Shown piece after piece: positions 32,975 through 40,655 of a DNA stretch of 64,000 nt. Every line of letters starts with the position of its first letter. Position 1 is the stretch's first letter. Source of the stretch: Klebsiella michiganensis (lineage in GTDB: Bacteria > Pseudomonadota > Gammaproteobacteria > Enterobacterales > Enterobacteriaceae); assembly GCF_002925905.1 (NCBI RefSeq), contig NZ_PRDB01000024.1:1-64000 (forward strand), read 5' to 3'. The notes below the pieces were generated by a model. The model saw only the letters and a program-made list of their open reading frames with translations, did not search any database and was not told the DNA's origin. The position numbers were made by a program, and so were the translations under genes.

Positions 32975-35590
32975 CTACATATTATTCTTAACTCTGCATT
33001 TAGTGGCTTTTTTCCAGCGTTTAACCAGGCTGTTTATCGCCATATATTCGGAAGTTGGTTTATCTTTCTCACCTGCCCGCCACACCTTCACTTCACGCAA
33101 CCGGCCATTGTCCGCCGCGAGCAGATCGCCACCGTAGCGAACGCGGGCGCCGCCAGCGACTGACCGCACAACTTCATCACTGACGAAAATCCGACAGTCC
33201 CGGAGCTGGGCGCCGATGCTGGCGATCACCTCTTCGGAGATGCTGTGTTTTTGCGTCGATTCCTGTTGCTGCGCCTGGCGCAATGCGGCTTCGGTCTTTT
33301 TCTTCTGATATTCCGCAACCGCGGCGGCGTAGTTATCCGCGCGGCGCTCTGCCTCGATCCGCAGCTGTTCGCGCCAGCGGCGTTCCGCCTCTTCCGGCGT
33401 CAGGCTCATATCTTTCGCGGCGGTAACTTTTGGCCCCCATGCCAGCGCGGTTTCATCATCAATCGCCGTGCGCAGGCCGCGCGCGGTGCGCGTGAAGGCT
33501 TGATCTGAGCTTTCGCGGGCGGATTTTCTGATCCGGCTGGTGATTTCCTGCCTTTGCTGGCGTGAATATCGCCTCAAAACATCGATATTCAGCGGAAGTT
33601 CTGTCGCTGAACTGTCTTCTGGCACGGTTTTATCAGCTGACACCGCCGTTTCTGACGGCGGTTTTTTGTCCGATTCGGCGCGCCCCGTACAGTTATTGAC
33701 AGAACTCCGAGGGGCCGCTGCGCGGCCTTCTAAGGTCAAATTCTCGACCGGCGACGGCTTGCGCTTCGGCACAATTTTGTATTCGGTGGTACGGGTAAAA
33801 ATGACGGATTCACGGATGGTGAGAGGGCAATAGACACCGGTTATTTTGGCGACCGTGTCACCATAATCATTGCCCTCCTCGGTGTATTCGTAGCTGAGAC
33901 GAACGCGCAGGCAGTCACGAGGCACCAACGGGCCGCCCTGGGCGTTGGTGTACCCCGGCCAGTCCGCCGCGTCAGCAGCTGCGCGAGCCTCTTCGATCTC
34001 GGGATGTAGAACCAGCTCGCAGTTACCTAACCGGCGCAGCTCGCGCCAAGTGGTCACGGGGGCGCCGCCGATCTGCTGAAACTGGCGGATATTCCAGCGC
34101 GACGCCCACGCGCGCACGCGCTTTGCCATCTCTTTGACGGACTGGCCTGATTCATCGTCTAACTCGCCGTCCATGCCGTAGCCGTCGATATTTTTCGAAA
34201 TGTATTTCGCGATATAGCCCGTTGCCGATCCAAATTTTTCATCAATCGGCGTAACGGTAAAGCGGTGCTCCTGCGCCCCCGGCTCGTTGCCGTCCTCTTT
34301 CAGTGCATGTTTGCGGAAAATAGCCGTTGCATATTCCACCTCTTCCGGGCGCAGGAATAACAACAGGTGCCAGTGTGGGGTTGCGTCGTGGTGCGGCTCG
34401 GCGACACGAAAGCCGAAAGTACGAATACCCTCGCGTCCCCATTTAGCGCGGACTCGCGCCCAGACTTTGCAAAGGTATTTCTGCGTCTGGCGCGGGCCAG
34501 CGTCGCGATATTTGTCGTTGCGCTTGCCCGATTTTACGTGCGTGGAGTGATAACGAGACGGCGCGGTTAGCGTATAGAACATGCCGACCAAACCCATTTC
34601 GGTTGCCATGTCCTCAAACCCGCGCATGCGCACCATCAGCTCGGCGCGGGCGTTTTTGGGGTTGGACGTGCTACCCATGACCTTGTCCAGTAAAGAGCTG
34701 CGCTCACCGGTGGCCTGATCTTCCAGCTCCATAGCCTGAAGGTATTCGAAGTTCGCTTTTTTCTGGGCCATCCATTCCTTGAAGCACGGATCAGAACAAT
34801 ATGGCGACGCAACTTTACTGACGTAGCCCGCGGCTATCATGAGATGTTCTCGCCAACAGTCATGGATTCTGCGGATTTTACCTAACCACCACTTTTCCGA
34901 CTGAAGGCGCGCAACGGCACGCAGCGCCTCTTCGGCTTCCAGCTCCTCTTCGCAGTACCGAACCCAGCCAGGGATCGCGATATTGAGTGTCATCGCCTTA
35001 CTGGCGATCGCGCCATACGCATAGATTGTGGAAAACTCTACATCGGCGGTTTTCTCGTACTGAAAATCAAACTCGCGCATAAACTCGCTTTTCATCAGGT
35101 TTGCGAGTTTATAAGCCAGTCGTTTCAGGCGTTTTTTGTCAGCCCACGGCAGTAAGTGAAAATCATCGCGCAGCGGGAAAAGGATAGCCGGGAGGTTGCT
35201 TTGTGGCAGGTATTGGGCGTTTACCGCATCAACGCGACGCAACACATGGCGCTCAAACGTGCTGAACAACCAGCGTACAGCCTCTTTTGGGTCCTGGCTC
35301 TCCAGCGACTCCAGTCGCTGAGAGAACCGCTTGCGGATAAACGCCGGTAGAGTCTGAACCCGGCGGCGCAGGTATTGGGCTCGGCCTTTGCGGTCGAATG
35401 CTTCCCGGGCGGCACCTTCGCGCGGGCGCATGGGGGTGCGATAAACGGTATCGACCAAATCCGCATAGGCGAGCTTCTTCCGCTCGCCTTTCGGGGTGAG
35501 ATACTCAATCGCAGAATCTGCAACGCTATTGGGGTTAATAGCCTGCCGTTTGGCGTTCCAGCTCCATGCCAAAGCGGTGGAATCAGACAT
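32975..35590 (-). CDS. A: gpA-like replication initiation endonuclease
   Basis: The 871-residue rolling-circle initiator (P2 A 761) nicks the phage origin, which in P2 lies within its own gene. HUH-type motifs are visible: PHWHLLLFL near residue 415 (metal-binding HxH) and YIAKYISKNIDGYG near 472 (the two tyrosines in YxxxY). The C-terminal 250 residues (from about 610) are low-complexity and charged, then a short compact domain (IGAQLRDCRIFVSDEVV). Its length excess over P2 lies there. The start at 35590 is 24 bases after dcm. Confidence 0.94.
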   Translation of the reverse strand: MSDSTALAWSWNAKRQAINPNSVADSAIEYLTPKGERKKLAYADLVDTVYRTPMRPREGAAREAFDRKGRAQYLRRRVQTLPAFIRKRFSQRLESLESQDPKEAVRWLFSTFERHVLRRVDAVNAQYLPQSNLPAILFPLRDDFHLLPWADKKRLKRLAYKLANLMKSEFMREFDFQYEKTADVEFSTIYAYGAIASKAMTLNIAIPGWVRYCEEELEAEEALRAVARLQSEKWWLGKIRRIHDCWREHLMIAAGYVSKVASPYCSDPCFKEWMAQKKANFEYLQAMELEDQATGERSSLLDKVMGSTSNPKNARAELMVRMRGFEDMATEMGLVGMFYTLTAPSRYHSTHVKSGKRNDKYRDAGPRQTQKYLCKVWARVRAKWGREGIRTFGFRVAEPHHDATPHWHLLLFLRPEEVEYATAIFRKHALKEDGNEPGAQEHRFTVTPIDEKFGSATGYIAKYISKNIDGYGMDGELDDESGQSVKEMAKRVRAWASRWNIRQFQQIGGAPVTTWRELRRLGNCELVLHPEIEEARAAADAADWPGYTNAQGGPLVPRDCLRVRLSYEYTEEGNDYGDTVAKITGVYCPLTIRESVIFTRTTEYKIVPKRKPSPVENLTLEGRAAAPRSSVNNCTGRAESDKKPPSETAVSADKTVPEDSSATELPLNIDVLRRYSRQQRQEITSRIRKSARESSDQAFTRTARGLRTAIDDETALAWGPKVTAAKDMSLTPEEAERRWREQLRIEAERRADNYAAAVAEYQKKKTEAALRQAQQQESTQKHSISEEVIASIGAQLRDCRIFVSDEVVRSVAGGARVRYGGDLLAADNGRLREVKVWRAGEKDKPTSEYMAINSLVKRWKKATKCRVKNNM

Positions 35591-35614
35591 GATCCACCGC
35601 TGCCATGTAGGATT

Positions 35615-36724
35615 TTATGAACGCTGCCGCCGCTTCAATGTTGATAGCGTTTCCGTAGGCGCGCAGTCTTCCCACTCTGGCGGGAACCCCATTAGCCAAC
35701 GGGAATGATCCGGGTCTAACTGGCCGCCACTTTCCATCCTGGCAATGGAGCCAATCAGCATCACTCCAGAAACTGTTAACCGGGCCGGCCCCGCAATCTG
35801 CGCAGCCACATCCAGCCTGTCCGTTGATAGTTTTCCGTTGCGGATCCGCCCGCCCTGATAGCCGCCTTTTCCGTCCGTGGCTGTCGGAGTCGGCCATGCT
35901 GCCAGTCTGGCAGCGCCGCCCAGCGTCGTCCCGCGCTTTGGTGCATTGGCCGCCGCACCCTGCCCCGCAATCTGATTGTTGTCGATTGTCGTTGGCGTGG
36001 GCCAGCCTGCCAGCAGATGCACTGACTGCCCCAGCGTCAGGCCGAACCCGTTGTTTCCATATTTGGTCGAGTATTTCTCCCTTCTCTCCAAAAGCTTTTG
36101 CAAGTCTTTCGGTTCGAATTCGTTCGCGGCCGGCGTCGGCCAGCCAGTTAATAACGCTGCTGTCTGAAGGTTTACCCCCCCTGTCGGTTGAAATTCCCCG
36201 CGCCCTTCCCATTGTTCGCGAGAGGCGTCGGCCACCCAATACGCACGGTCTCGCTGGTGCGGCGCACCGACGCTCGCAGACGGAAACGCAACCGCCCCGA
36301 ATGCATAGCCCAGGGCTTCCACGTCAGCCTGTACAAGGTCGATCCAGTCATTCGCGTCAGCGCTGCCAGATTGCTCGCCAAAGACCACGACAGGGCGGCG
36401 CTGGCCGACAAGCCAATGTGCGGCGGGCCATAGGTGCCGCTCGTCAGTAAATCCTTTTTTTCTGCCTGCCTGGCTGAAAGGCTGGCATGGGCATGATGCT
36501 GACCATGCCGGGCGACTATCTGGCCAACCTGCCCGACGCAGTGCGAGCGACCATCCACCGATTCCGGCGAAGAAATGGCACTGTGTGAATCCTTTAAGGT
36601 CATTTGGGGTGACATCCTCAATTGAGCGGGTATCAACGACGCCAGGCGCAATATGGCCGGCGTCGATAAGGTTGCGTAGCCATTGGGCCGCGTACGGATC
36701 TATTTCGTTGTAATAAGCGACCAC
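35615..36724 (-). CDS. Phage DNA (cytosine-5) methyltransferase
   Basis: The protein has about 369 residues, with the C5 methyltransferase motifs HFFAGIGGWSLALRRAG (AdoMet binding) and SCPCQPFSQAG (catalytic cysteine in PCQ), plus RDRAYWVAD. The middle third carries three GWPTP/AWPTP units, a common feature of phage members. Homologues usually begin near AYYNEIDPYAAQW. A GTG at 36724 just before that, with GGAGG close upstream, is chosen. An ATG at 36796 would add 24 residues inside the preceding gene. It probably protects phage DNA from restriction. The target site is unknown. Confidence 0.85.
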   Translation of the reverse strand: MVAYYNEIDPYAAQWLRNLIDAGHIAPGVVDTRSIEDVTPNDLKGFTQCHFFAGIGGWSLALRRAGWPDSRPAWSASCPCQPFSQAGRKKGFTDERHLWPAAHWLVGQRRPVVVFGEQSGSADANDWIDLVQADVEALGYAFGAVAFPSASVGAPHQRDRAYWVADASREQWEGRGEFQPTGGVNLQTAALLTGWPTPAANEFEPKDLQKLLERREKYSTKYGNNGFGLTLGQSVHLLAGWPTPTTIDNNQIAGQGAAANAPKRGTTLGGAARLAAWPTPTATDGKGGYQGGRIRNGKLSTDRLDVAAQIAGPARLTVSGVMLIGSIARMESGGQLDPDHSRWLMGFPPEWEDCAPTETLSTLKRRQRS

Positions 36725-36855
36725 AGCACCTCCCACATCACAGAGCCAACACGAAAAGCGAGATAGCCCATCGGCAACCAAAAAAGCAGCGAGCACAGCA
36801 CGCAGCAGATCACGAGGTTTCGCCAGAACGGGCGAGAATTGATTTCTTTGTTCAT
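36700..36855 (-). CDS. Small single-helix membrane protein
   Basis: The 51-residue protein MNKEINSRPFWRNLVICCVL has one long hydrophobic stretch (LVICCVLCSLLFWLPMGYLAF) and a second short one. The start at 36855 has AGGA seven bases before it, and an ATG at 36894 would run into the previous gene. Its end overlaps the start of the cytosine methylase. No family is recognised. Confidence 0.6.
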   Translation of the reverse strand: MNKEINSRPFWRNLVICCVLCSLLFWLPMGYLAFRVGSVMWEVLWSLITTK

Positions 36856-36865
36856 CTGCAGGTCC

Positions 36866-37090
36866 TCAGAATGGCAATTCATCTTCATCGGCAAAGTCGC
36901 TATCCAGACTCACAACCGGTATCAGCACGGTGTCGCCAAGCTGAATAGCGCGGGCCTCGCGTTTTGTGCTCGCGGAGATATCAGTGCGGAGGTACTGGCC
37001 ATCGACCATCACCTCCACTTCCACCATCCAGAAGTCGCCAATCGGCCAGTACTCGATCACCCGAGTAACAACGGCATCAATCTGGCTCAT
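36866..37090 (-). CDS. Small phage early protein, unknown function
   Basis: The 74-residue protein MSQIDAVVTRVIEYWPIGDF looks like a small beta-barrel (alternating hydrophobic residues, EVEVMVDGQYLRTD) with an acidic tail (DSDFADEDELPF), the kind of tail seen on single-strand-DNA-binding or recombination accessory proteins. Its ATG overlaps by one base the stop that the adenine methylase would have if its frameshift were repaired. Confidence 0.65.
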   Translation of the reverse strand: MSQIDAVVTRVIEYWPIGDFWMVEVEVMVDGQYLRTDISASTKREARAIQLGDTVLIPVVSLDSDFADEDELPF

Positions 37091-38045
37091 CAGAATGGCT
37101 CCCCGTTATCGAAGCCGGCGGCCATATCAACCCCGATCCAAATCGCTGTCGGCGCTAAGCATTCCTCGACGTCTTCGCAGCTAGCGCAGCTGCGCGTGTA
37201 GCAATCGGCGGAATCAGGAAGTACGCCGATCACTTCACCGGCCATGTCGCGGCTTTTGGCGCTGACAGAGCGGCGAACACTGAAGGCATGGAGATTGAAA
37301 GCGGAATAGATTTCGCGGGTTTCCGGGGTATCGCTGTTGGAGATAACCGAGCGGGTGCCATGCTGGCGATGAGCATCGAGCAGGGTTGCAACCAGGGCGC
37401 GATGATCGTCCAGGGTAAACGGCTTGCCGTAGGTGGTGAAATTGGCGGTTTTGCTGGCCGGGATGTAGGGGGGTCGCAGTAAATAACTGCGTCGTACGTC
37501 AGCTGCATAACGTCAGGGATGACGTGACTAAAATCGCCATCAATGAAAATGGCTTTTGTGTCGTTGGCCTTTTCAGCAAAGCCGTGCATCTCATCGGCCG
37601 GAAAGTAAGGTGCGGCATATTTCCCAAACGGGACGTTATGATCACCCTTCTGATTGACGCGATATACCCCGTTAAAGCAATGGCGGTTCAGGTACAAAAA
37701 CAAAGCGGCGTACAGCAAAGCGGTATCGGCTTTGCCTGTGTCGCTCCACTGCATGGAGTTAAATAGCGCCCGGCGCTTGTAATACTGCTCTTCGTTATTG
37801 CCATCCAGAAACATTCTGCGCGCGGTGTCGATCAGTCTCTCGGTGTTGGAAGTCAGCATACGAAAGAAGTTGATCAGCGCGCGATTGCTGTCGCAAAGCA
37901 CATAGCGACGGTATTCCGTGTTCATGAATACCGTGCCGCTGCCAACGAATGGCTCAATCAGGCAATCAGCTTTCGGCAGATGTTTCAGCAGCTCTGGCAT
38001 GACGCGGGTTTTACCCCCCGCCCATTTGATGGGTGATTTAATCAT
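37090..38045 (-). pseudogene. dam: Dam-type DNA adenine methyltransferase, frameshifted at DPPY
   Basis: The first 190 residues are a D12-class N6-adenine methyltransferase: IKSPIKWAGGKTRVMPELL (motif X), LIEPFVGSGTVFMNT (motif I) and AVIYCDPP (start of motif IV DPPY). At 37468-37473 the coding strand has six C. One more C would give GAC-CCC-CCC-TAC, restoring DPPY and continuing IPASKTANFTTYGKPFTLDD to a stop at 37090-37092, a 318-residue protein with a cysteine cluster (CYTRSCASCEDVEEC). As written, the frame goes on as out-of-frame sequence to 37230. The repaired end abuts the next gene exactly, so this is one missing base, real or a sequencing error. Confidence 0.88.
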
Positions 38046-38055
38046 TGCCTCGCCC

Positions 38056-38634
38056 TCAGAGTGATTCGAGTTGTGGAGTGGTAAGGCGCTGCCAGATCTC
38101 GCAAACCTGCTCGGCCTGATAGACGGCGTCGGTTAAAGCGTTGTGCGCAACTGAGCGTCGCGGGTGGGGGGCGTAGCCGATAGCACCAGCCACCGTAAGC
38201 AGCGAGCGGAAGCAGCATTCATTCCAGTAAATCCACGGCAGCATGGAAACGCCTTCGAGCGATGAGCGCTCGAATGCAGATTTGAGGATCGGAAAGTCAA
38301 ACGAACCGCCCTTGCACCACACCTTCAGATTCTTTTTCGTGGTTTCAGGGAACGCGCCTTCAATGAATCTGGCGAAACCCAGCATCACCTCAATTTCATG
38401 CGACTTCGCGCCTACCAGCTCGCTAATAGGTTCTTTATCCTGCCTGAGCCACCACATCACCGTATCGGCGGAGATATGAGCGCCGCGATTCTGAGAGGTG
38501 CGCGGATCAATGGTCTGATAGAACGACGGGCCGATTTTCCCGTTTGACGGTTCGAAGAAAACCGCGCCAATCGCGCAAATCACTGCATTCGGTTGGGTGC
38601 TGAGCGCTTCAATATCGATCATTAAGTGGTTCAT
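38056..38634 (-). CDS. DEDDh-type 3'-5' exonuclease
   Basis: The 192-residue nuclease has the DEDDh residues in order: Asp and Glu in MIDIEALS (residues 6-10), Asp in CKGGSFDFPILKSAF, and His/Asp in AHNALTDAVYQ. It resembles the Rv2179c/exonuclease VIII-like phage family that trims RNA or DNA 3' ends. The ATG overlaps the preceding stop (ATGA), and the gene is 11 bases before the adenine methylase. Confidence 0.88.
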   Translation of the reverse strand: MNHLMIDIEALSTQPNAVICAIGAVFFEPSNGKIGPSFYQTIDPRTSQNRGAHISADTVMWWLRQDKEPISELVGAKSHEIEVMLGFARFIEGAFPETTKKNLKVWCKGGSFDFPILKSAFERSSLEGVSMLPWIYWNECCFRSLLTVAGAIGYAPHPRRSVAHNALTDAVYQAEQVCEIWQRLTTPQLESL

Positions 38635-38855
38635 TGCTTGTTGCCCTCGCTGATTGGTAATTCGCGGCTATCAATCCACCGCTCGACTGATGAATAAATT
38701 TCTTCCGGGGTAGCGCTTTCCTTTTTCAGCTGACCGATGAAAATACGCAGCAGGCCCAGAAGGTGAGCGCGTTCGTGCTTCCGAGCGTTGGCGCTTATTT
38801 CCACAAACTCCGGATCGCTTATTCCGCCATCCAGTTTTATTGACGTGATCGACAT
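38631..38855 (-). CDS. Small early phage protein, unknown function
   Basis: The 74-residue protein MSITSIKLDGGISDPEFVEI is predicted to be mostly helical (ARKHERAHLLGLLRIFIGQL). The start at 38855 is chosen for a perfect AGGAGGT seven bases before it. It is coupled by ATGA overlap to the exonuclease. It resembles the small DUF proteins between cox and A in P2 relatives, but I cannot name the family. Confidence 0.72.
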   Translation of the reverse strand: MSITSIKLDGGISDPEFVEISANARKHERAHLLGLLRIFIGQLKKESATPEEIYSSVERWIDSRELPISEGNKQ

Positions 38856-38923
38856 GCGACCTCCTGAAAAAGGCAAAACGAATCCCCGGCAAAATGAATG
38901 CCGTTATTTTTAATGCTGGTTAA

Positions 38924-39202
38924 TTAGTGGTTAGGGCGCGACTTTCTTTTAACCTGCTTGAATAACCTTTCGTGCCAGTAATACATAAAATCAATAAAGG
39001 TCATTCGTGCGCGCTCATGATTACCGCGAATGGTTTTTTCCAGACCGTAAATAATTAAGTCAATCGACGGGCTGTTAGAGCTGACAGTAATACGCGCACC
39101 ATTTCTCAGGTGGACAGTGAAACCCTGCTCAGCGTTTTCTATCGCCTCGCGGATCAGCATTTCACGTTCCCATGATGTTCTATCTTCGCTGAAGATACTC
39201 AT
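38924..39202 (-). CDS. Small early phage protein, unknown function
   Basis: The 92-residue protein MSIFSEDRTSWEREMLIREA has a beta hairpin-like middle (GFTVHLRNGARITVSSNSP) and a helical, basic C-terminus (RLFKQVKRKSRPNH). It starts within the stop of the previous gene (ATGA). No family is recognised. The low GC content fits the whole 38.6-40.3 kb early region. Confidence 0.65.
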   Translation of the reverse strand: MSIFSEDRTSWEREMLIREAIENAEQGFTVHLRNGARITVSSNSPSIDLIIYGLEKTIRGNHERARMTFIDFMYYWHERLFKQVKRKSRPNH

Positions 39203-39438
39203 ACAGCAAGCTCTATCGCGGCTGGAGACGGTATCTCGCCATTCATGATCGCGCTAACGAACGGGCGCAGATCACTAAGTGCGTCGTCATCATTCATGCA
39301 GAAGGCGGCACCATAAATATGCTGGACGCCACTGGCTAATACACCGTAATGCGACTCACGGCCTTGCGGGTTGTTTTCCAGATTGAAATAATAATCTTCC
39401 AGCATTTTATTAATCTGCTCAGCATAAAGGCGTTTCAT
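39199..39438 (-). CDS. Small early phage protein, unknown function
   Basis: The 79-residue protein MKRLYAEQINKMLEDYYFNL has a predicted helical N-terminus and an acidic centre (FCMNDDDALSDLRPF). The start at 39438 is fixed by the ATGA overlap with the upstream gene. No family is recognised. Confidence 0.65.
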   Translation of the reverse strand: MKRLYAEQINKMLEDYYFNLENNPQGRESHYGVLASGVQHIYGAAFCMNDDDALSDLRPFVSAIMNGEIPSPAAIELAV

Positions 39439-39713
39439 TTCCCGTTCTCCCAATGATTAATAAAGCGGTGATTGGTAATAATGCGATCTATCGTTTTGCG
39501 TGCTTCCGATAAAGCAAAGTCAATTCCGAAAGAATCACCATCTTTCATAATTTGATAACGCTTCTTACCTACCCTGCGCGGTAATACACGGATGGTGAAG
39601 CCGCAACAAATTCCGGCGTGCTTATTTATCCAGGTGACTTTCGGCAAGCTATCGTGGGATGTGATGCGAATGTTTCCCGCGCACTTGCCATGCTGTGAGT
39701 AGCGTTTATTCAT
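39435..39713 (-). CDS. Small early phage protein, unknown function
   Basis: The 92-residue basic protein MNKRYSQHGKCAGNIRITSH has a compact beta-rich look (GFTIRVLPRRVGKKRYQIM) then a helix (FALSEARKTIDRIITNHRF), a composition seen in small DNA-binding phage proteins such as AP2-like domains. That is only a guess. It is the second or third gene after cox. Confidence 0.62.
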   Translation of the reverse strand: MNKRYSQHGKCAGNIRITSHDSLPKVTWINKHAGICCGFTIRVLPRRVGKKRYQIMKDGDSFGIDFALSEARKTIDRIITNHRFINHWENGK

Positions 39714-39725
39714 TCTTGCCAGCCC

Positions 39726-39842
39726 TTAGTAAATAAAAGTCGTGATGAATTTTATTATTAGCGCAATGGCAATCGAAGAAATGCACGTTCCCACGATTAT
39801 TAGTGCACAGTCCGTCATTGCCTCTTTAGTGGAAATATTCAT
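39726..39842 (-). CDS. 38-residue membrane peptide gene
   Basis: The short frame MNISTKEAMTDCALIIVGTC continues ISSIAIALIIKFITTFIY. It is one transmembrane helix with a short polar N-terminus. The ATG overlaps the cox stop as ATGA, and the 12 bases after its stop lead into the next gene, so it fits exactly into the otherwise empty space. Four-base coupling is used repeatedly in this operon, which supports it. The function is unknown. Confidence 0.6.
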   Translation of the reverse strand: MNISTKEAMTDCALIIVGTCISSIAIALIIKFITTFIY

Positions 39843-40171
39843 GCTGCTCCCCCACCACTGAACATGTTCACGCCCATGTCGCTTGCAAGCTTGCTAGCTT
39901 TTTTAATCCAACCTGCCCGCCAGTCCTGGCGCTCAGGGGGAAGTTTCGAAGTGGCTTCGTGAACCATTTCCAGCCACTCATTCCACAGAATGAGAAGGCG
40001 GCGAGTACTACCATCGGAGCCAAGAACTTCACGTTCTGTAACCATCGGCAGCAAACGACGATCCATCATGTGGCGGACTGCTGACTCCGTTTTACCAGTG
40101 CGACGGGAAAACTCATCAGCGGTAATCGGGTCTGGAATCTTAAACAGTGCGATCAAAACTGCATCTTTCAT
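39839..40171 (-). CDS. cox: Cox-like excisionase / early regulator
   Basis: The 110-residue protein has a winged-helix DNA-binding core (ITADEFSRRTGKTESAVRHM, then MDRRLLPMV), as in P2 Cox (91), followed by a tryptophan-containing helical C-terminus (RQDWRAGWIKKASKL). P2 Cox represses the C promoter and directs excision with Int. It diverges from the C repressor gene across 94 bases and has GGAG upstream of the ATG. The last 15 residues (GVNMFSGGGAA) are extra compared with P2. Confidence 0.85.
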   Translation of the reverse strand: MKDAVLIALFKIPDPITADEFSRRTGKTESAVRHMMDRRLLPMVTEREVLGSDGSTRRLLILWNEWLEMVHEATSKLPPERQDWRAGWIKKASKLASDMGVNMFSGGGAA

Positions 40172-40265
40172 GTGATATTCTCCATGTTTGGGGTATTACT
40201 GCTTTTTTTACCCCTAAAACGGTGTCTGCATTTGAATTTTGGATCATACATTTGGAAAACGCAAT
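40172..40265. promoter_or_regulatory. Divergent cox/C control region with candidate operators
   Basis: This 94-base gap should hold the early and repressor promoters. It contains an inverted repeat GGGGTA (40190-40195) and TACCCC (40209-40214) and two close direct copies of TTTGGA just before the C start, with a third related TTTGGG at 40187-40192. P2 C binds short direct repeats. Which of these is the operator cannot be decided here. Confidence 0.5.
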
Positions 40266-40568
40266 ATGAATTTGCCAATTAGTGAACGCCTCAAGCTCAT
40301 GAGGGAAAGCGAGCGCATTACCAGCCGCAACGAAGCTGCTGAAATTATTGGAATTCCTCACAATGCGCTTTGGCGTTATGAAACTGGGGAATCAATACCA
40401 AAAGGCGACGTAATGATGAAAATTTTAAATACCCCGAGATTTGAAAAATATGCCCTATGGTTCATGACCGGAAAGATTGCTCCTGAATCCGGTCAAATCG
40501 CACCGGCTCTCGCACACTTTGGGCAAGACGAAACCACGTCTCAGCCCTCAGACCAGAAAATTGGCTAA
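40266..40568 (+). CDS. C: P2 C-type lysogeny repressor
   Basis: The 100-residue protein has a helix-turn-helix (SRNEAAEIIGIPHNALWRYE) and the highly conserved second half DVMMKILNTPRFEKYALWFM with IAPESGQIAPALAHFGQ, as in P2 C (99 residues). The first 50 residues are much less conserved, as expected if operator specificity (immunity) differs from P2. The start at 40266 is chosen by this alignment, although an ATG at 40239 is in frame. It keeps early genes off in the lysogen. Confidence 0.93.
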   Translation: MNLPISERLKLMRESERITSRNEAAEIIGIPHNALWRYETGESIPKGDVMMKILNTPRFEKYALWFMTGKIAPESGQIAPALAHFGQDETTSQPSDQKIG

Positions 40569-40655
40569 GCATATTTCTTGCTTATCTCTATGAAAATCAT
40601 CGCGTAACTATCTGTTACGTGGCACCAGAAAATGTGTTTACCAGAGGTGACAGCT

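Noticed and set aside
36839..37201. Plus-strand frame of 120 codons
   Set aside because: Opposes three overlapping early genes with good starts. No ribosome-binding site.
37230..37464. Proline/serine-rich C-terminus of the adenine methylase as a new domain
   Set aside because: It is the out-of-frame translation of conserved methylase sequence after one missing C.
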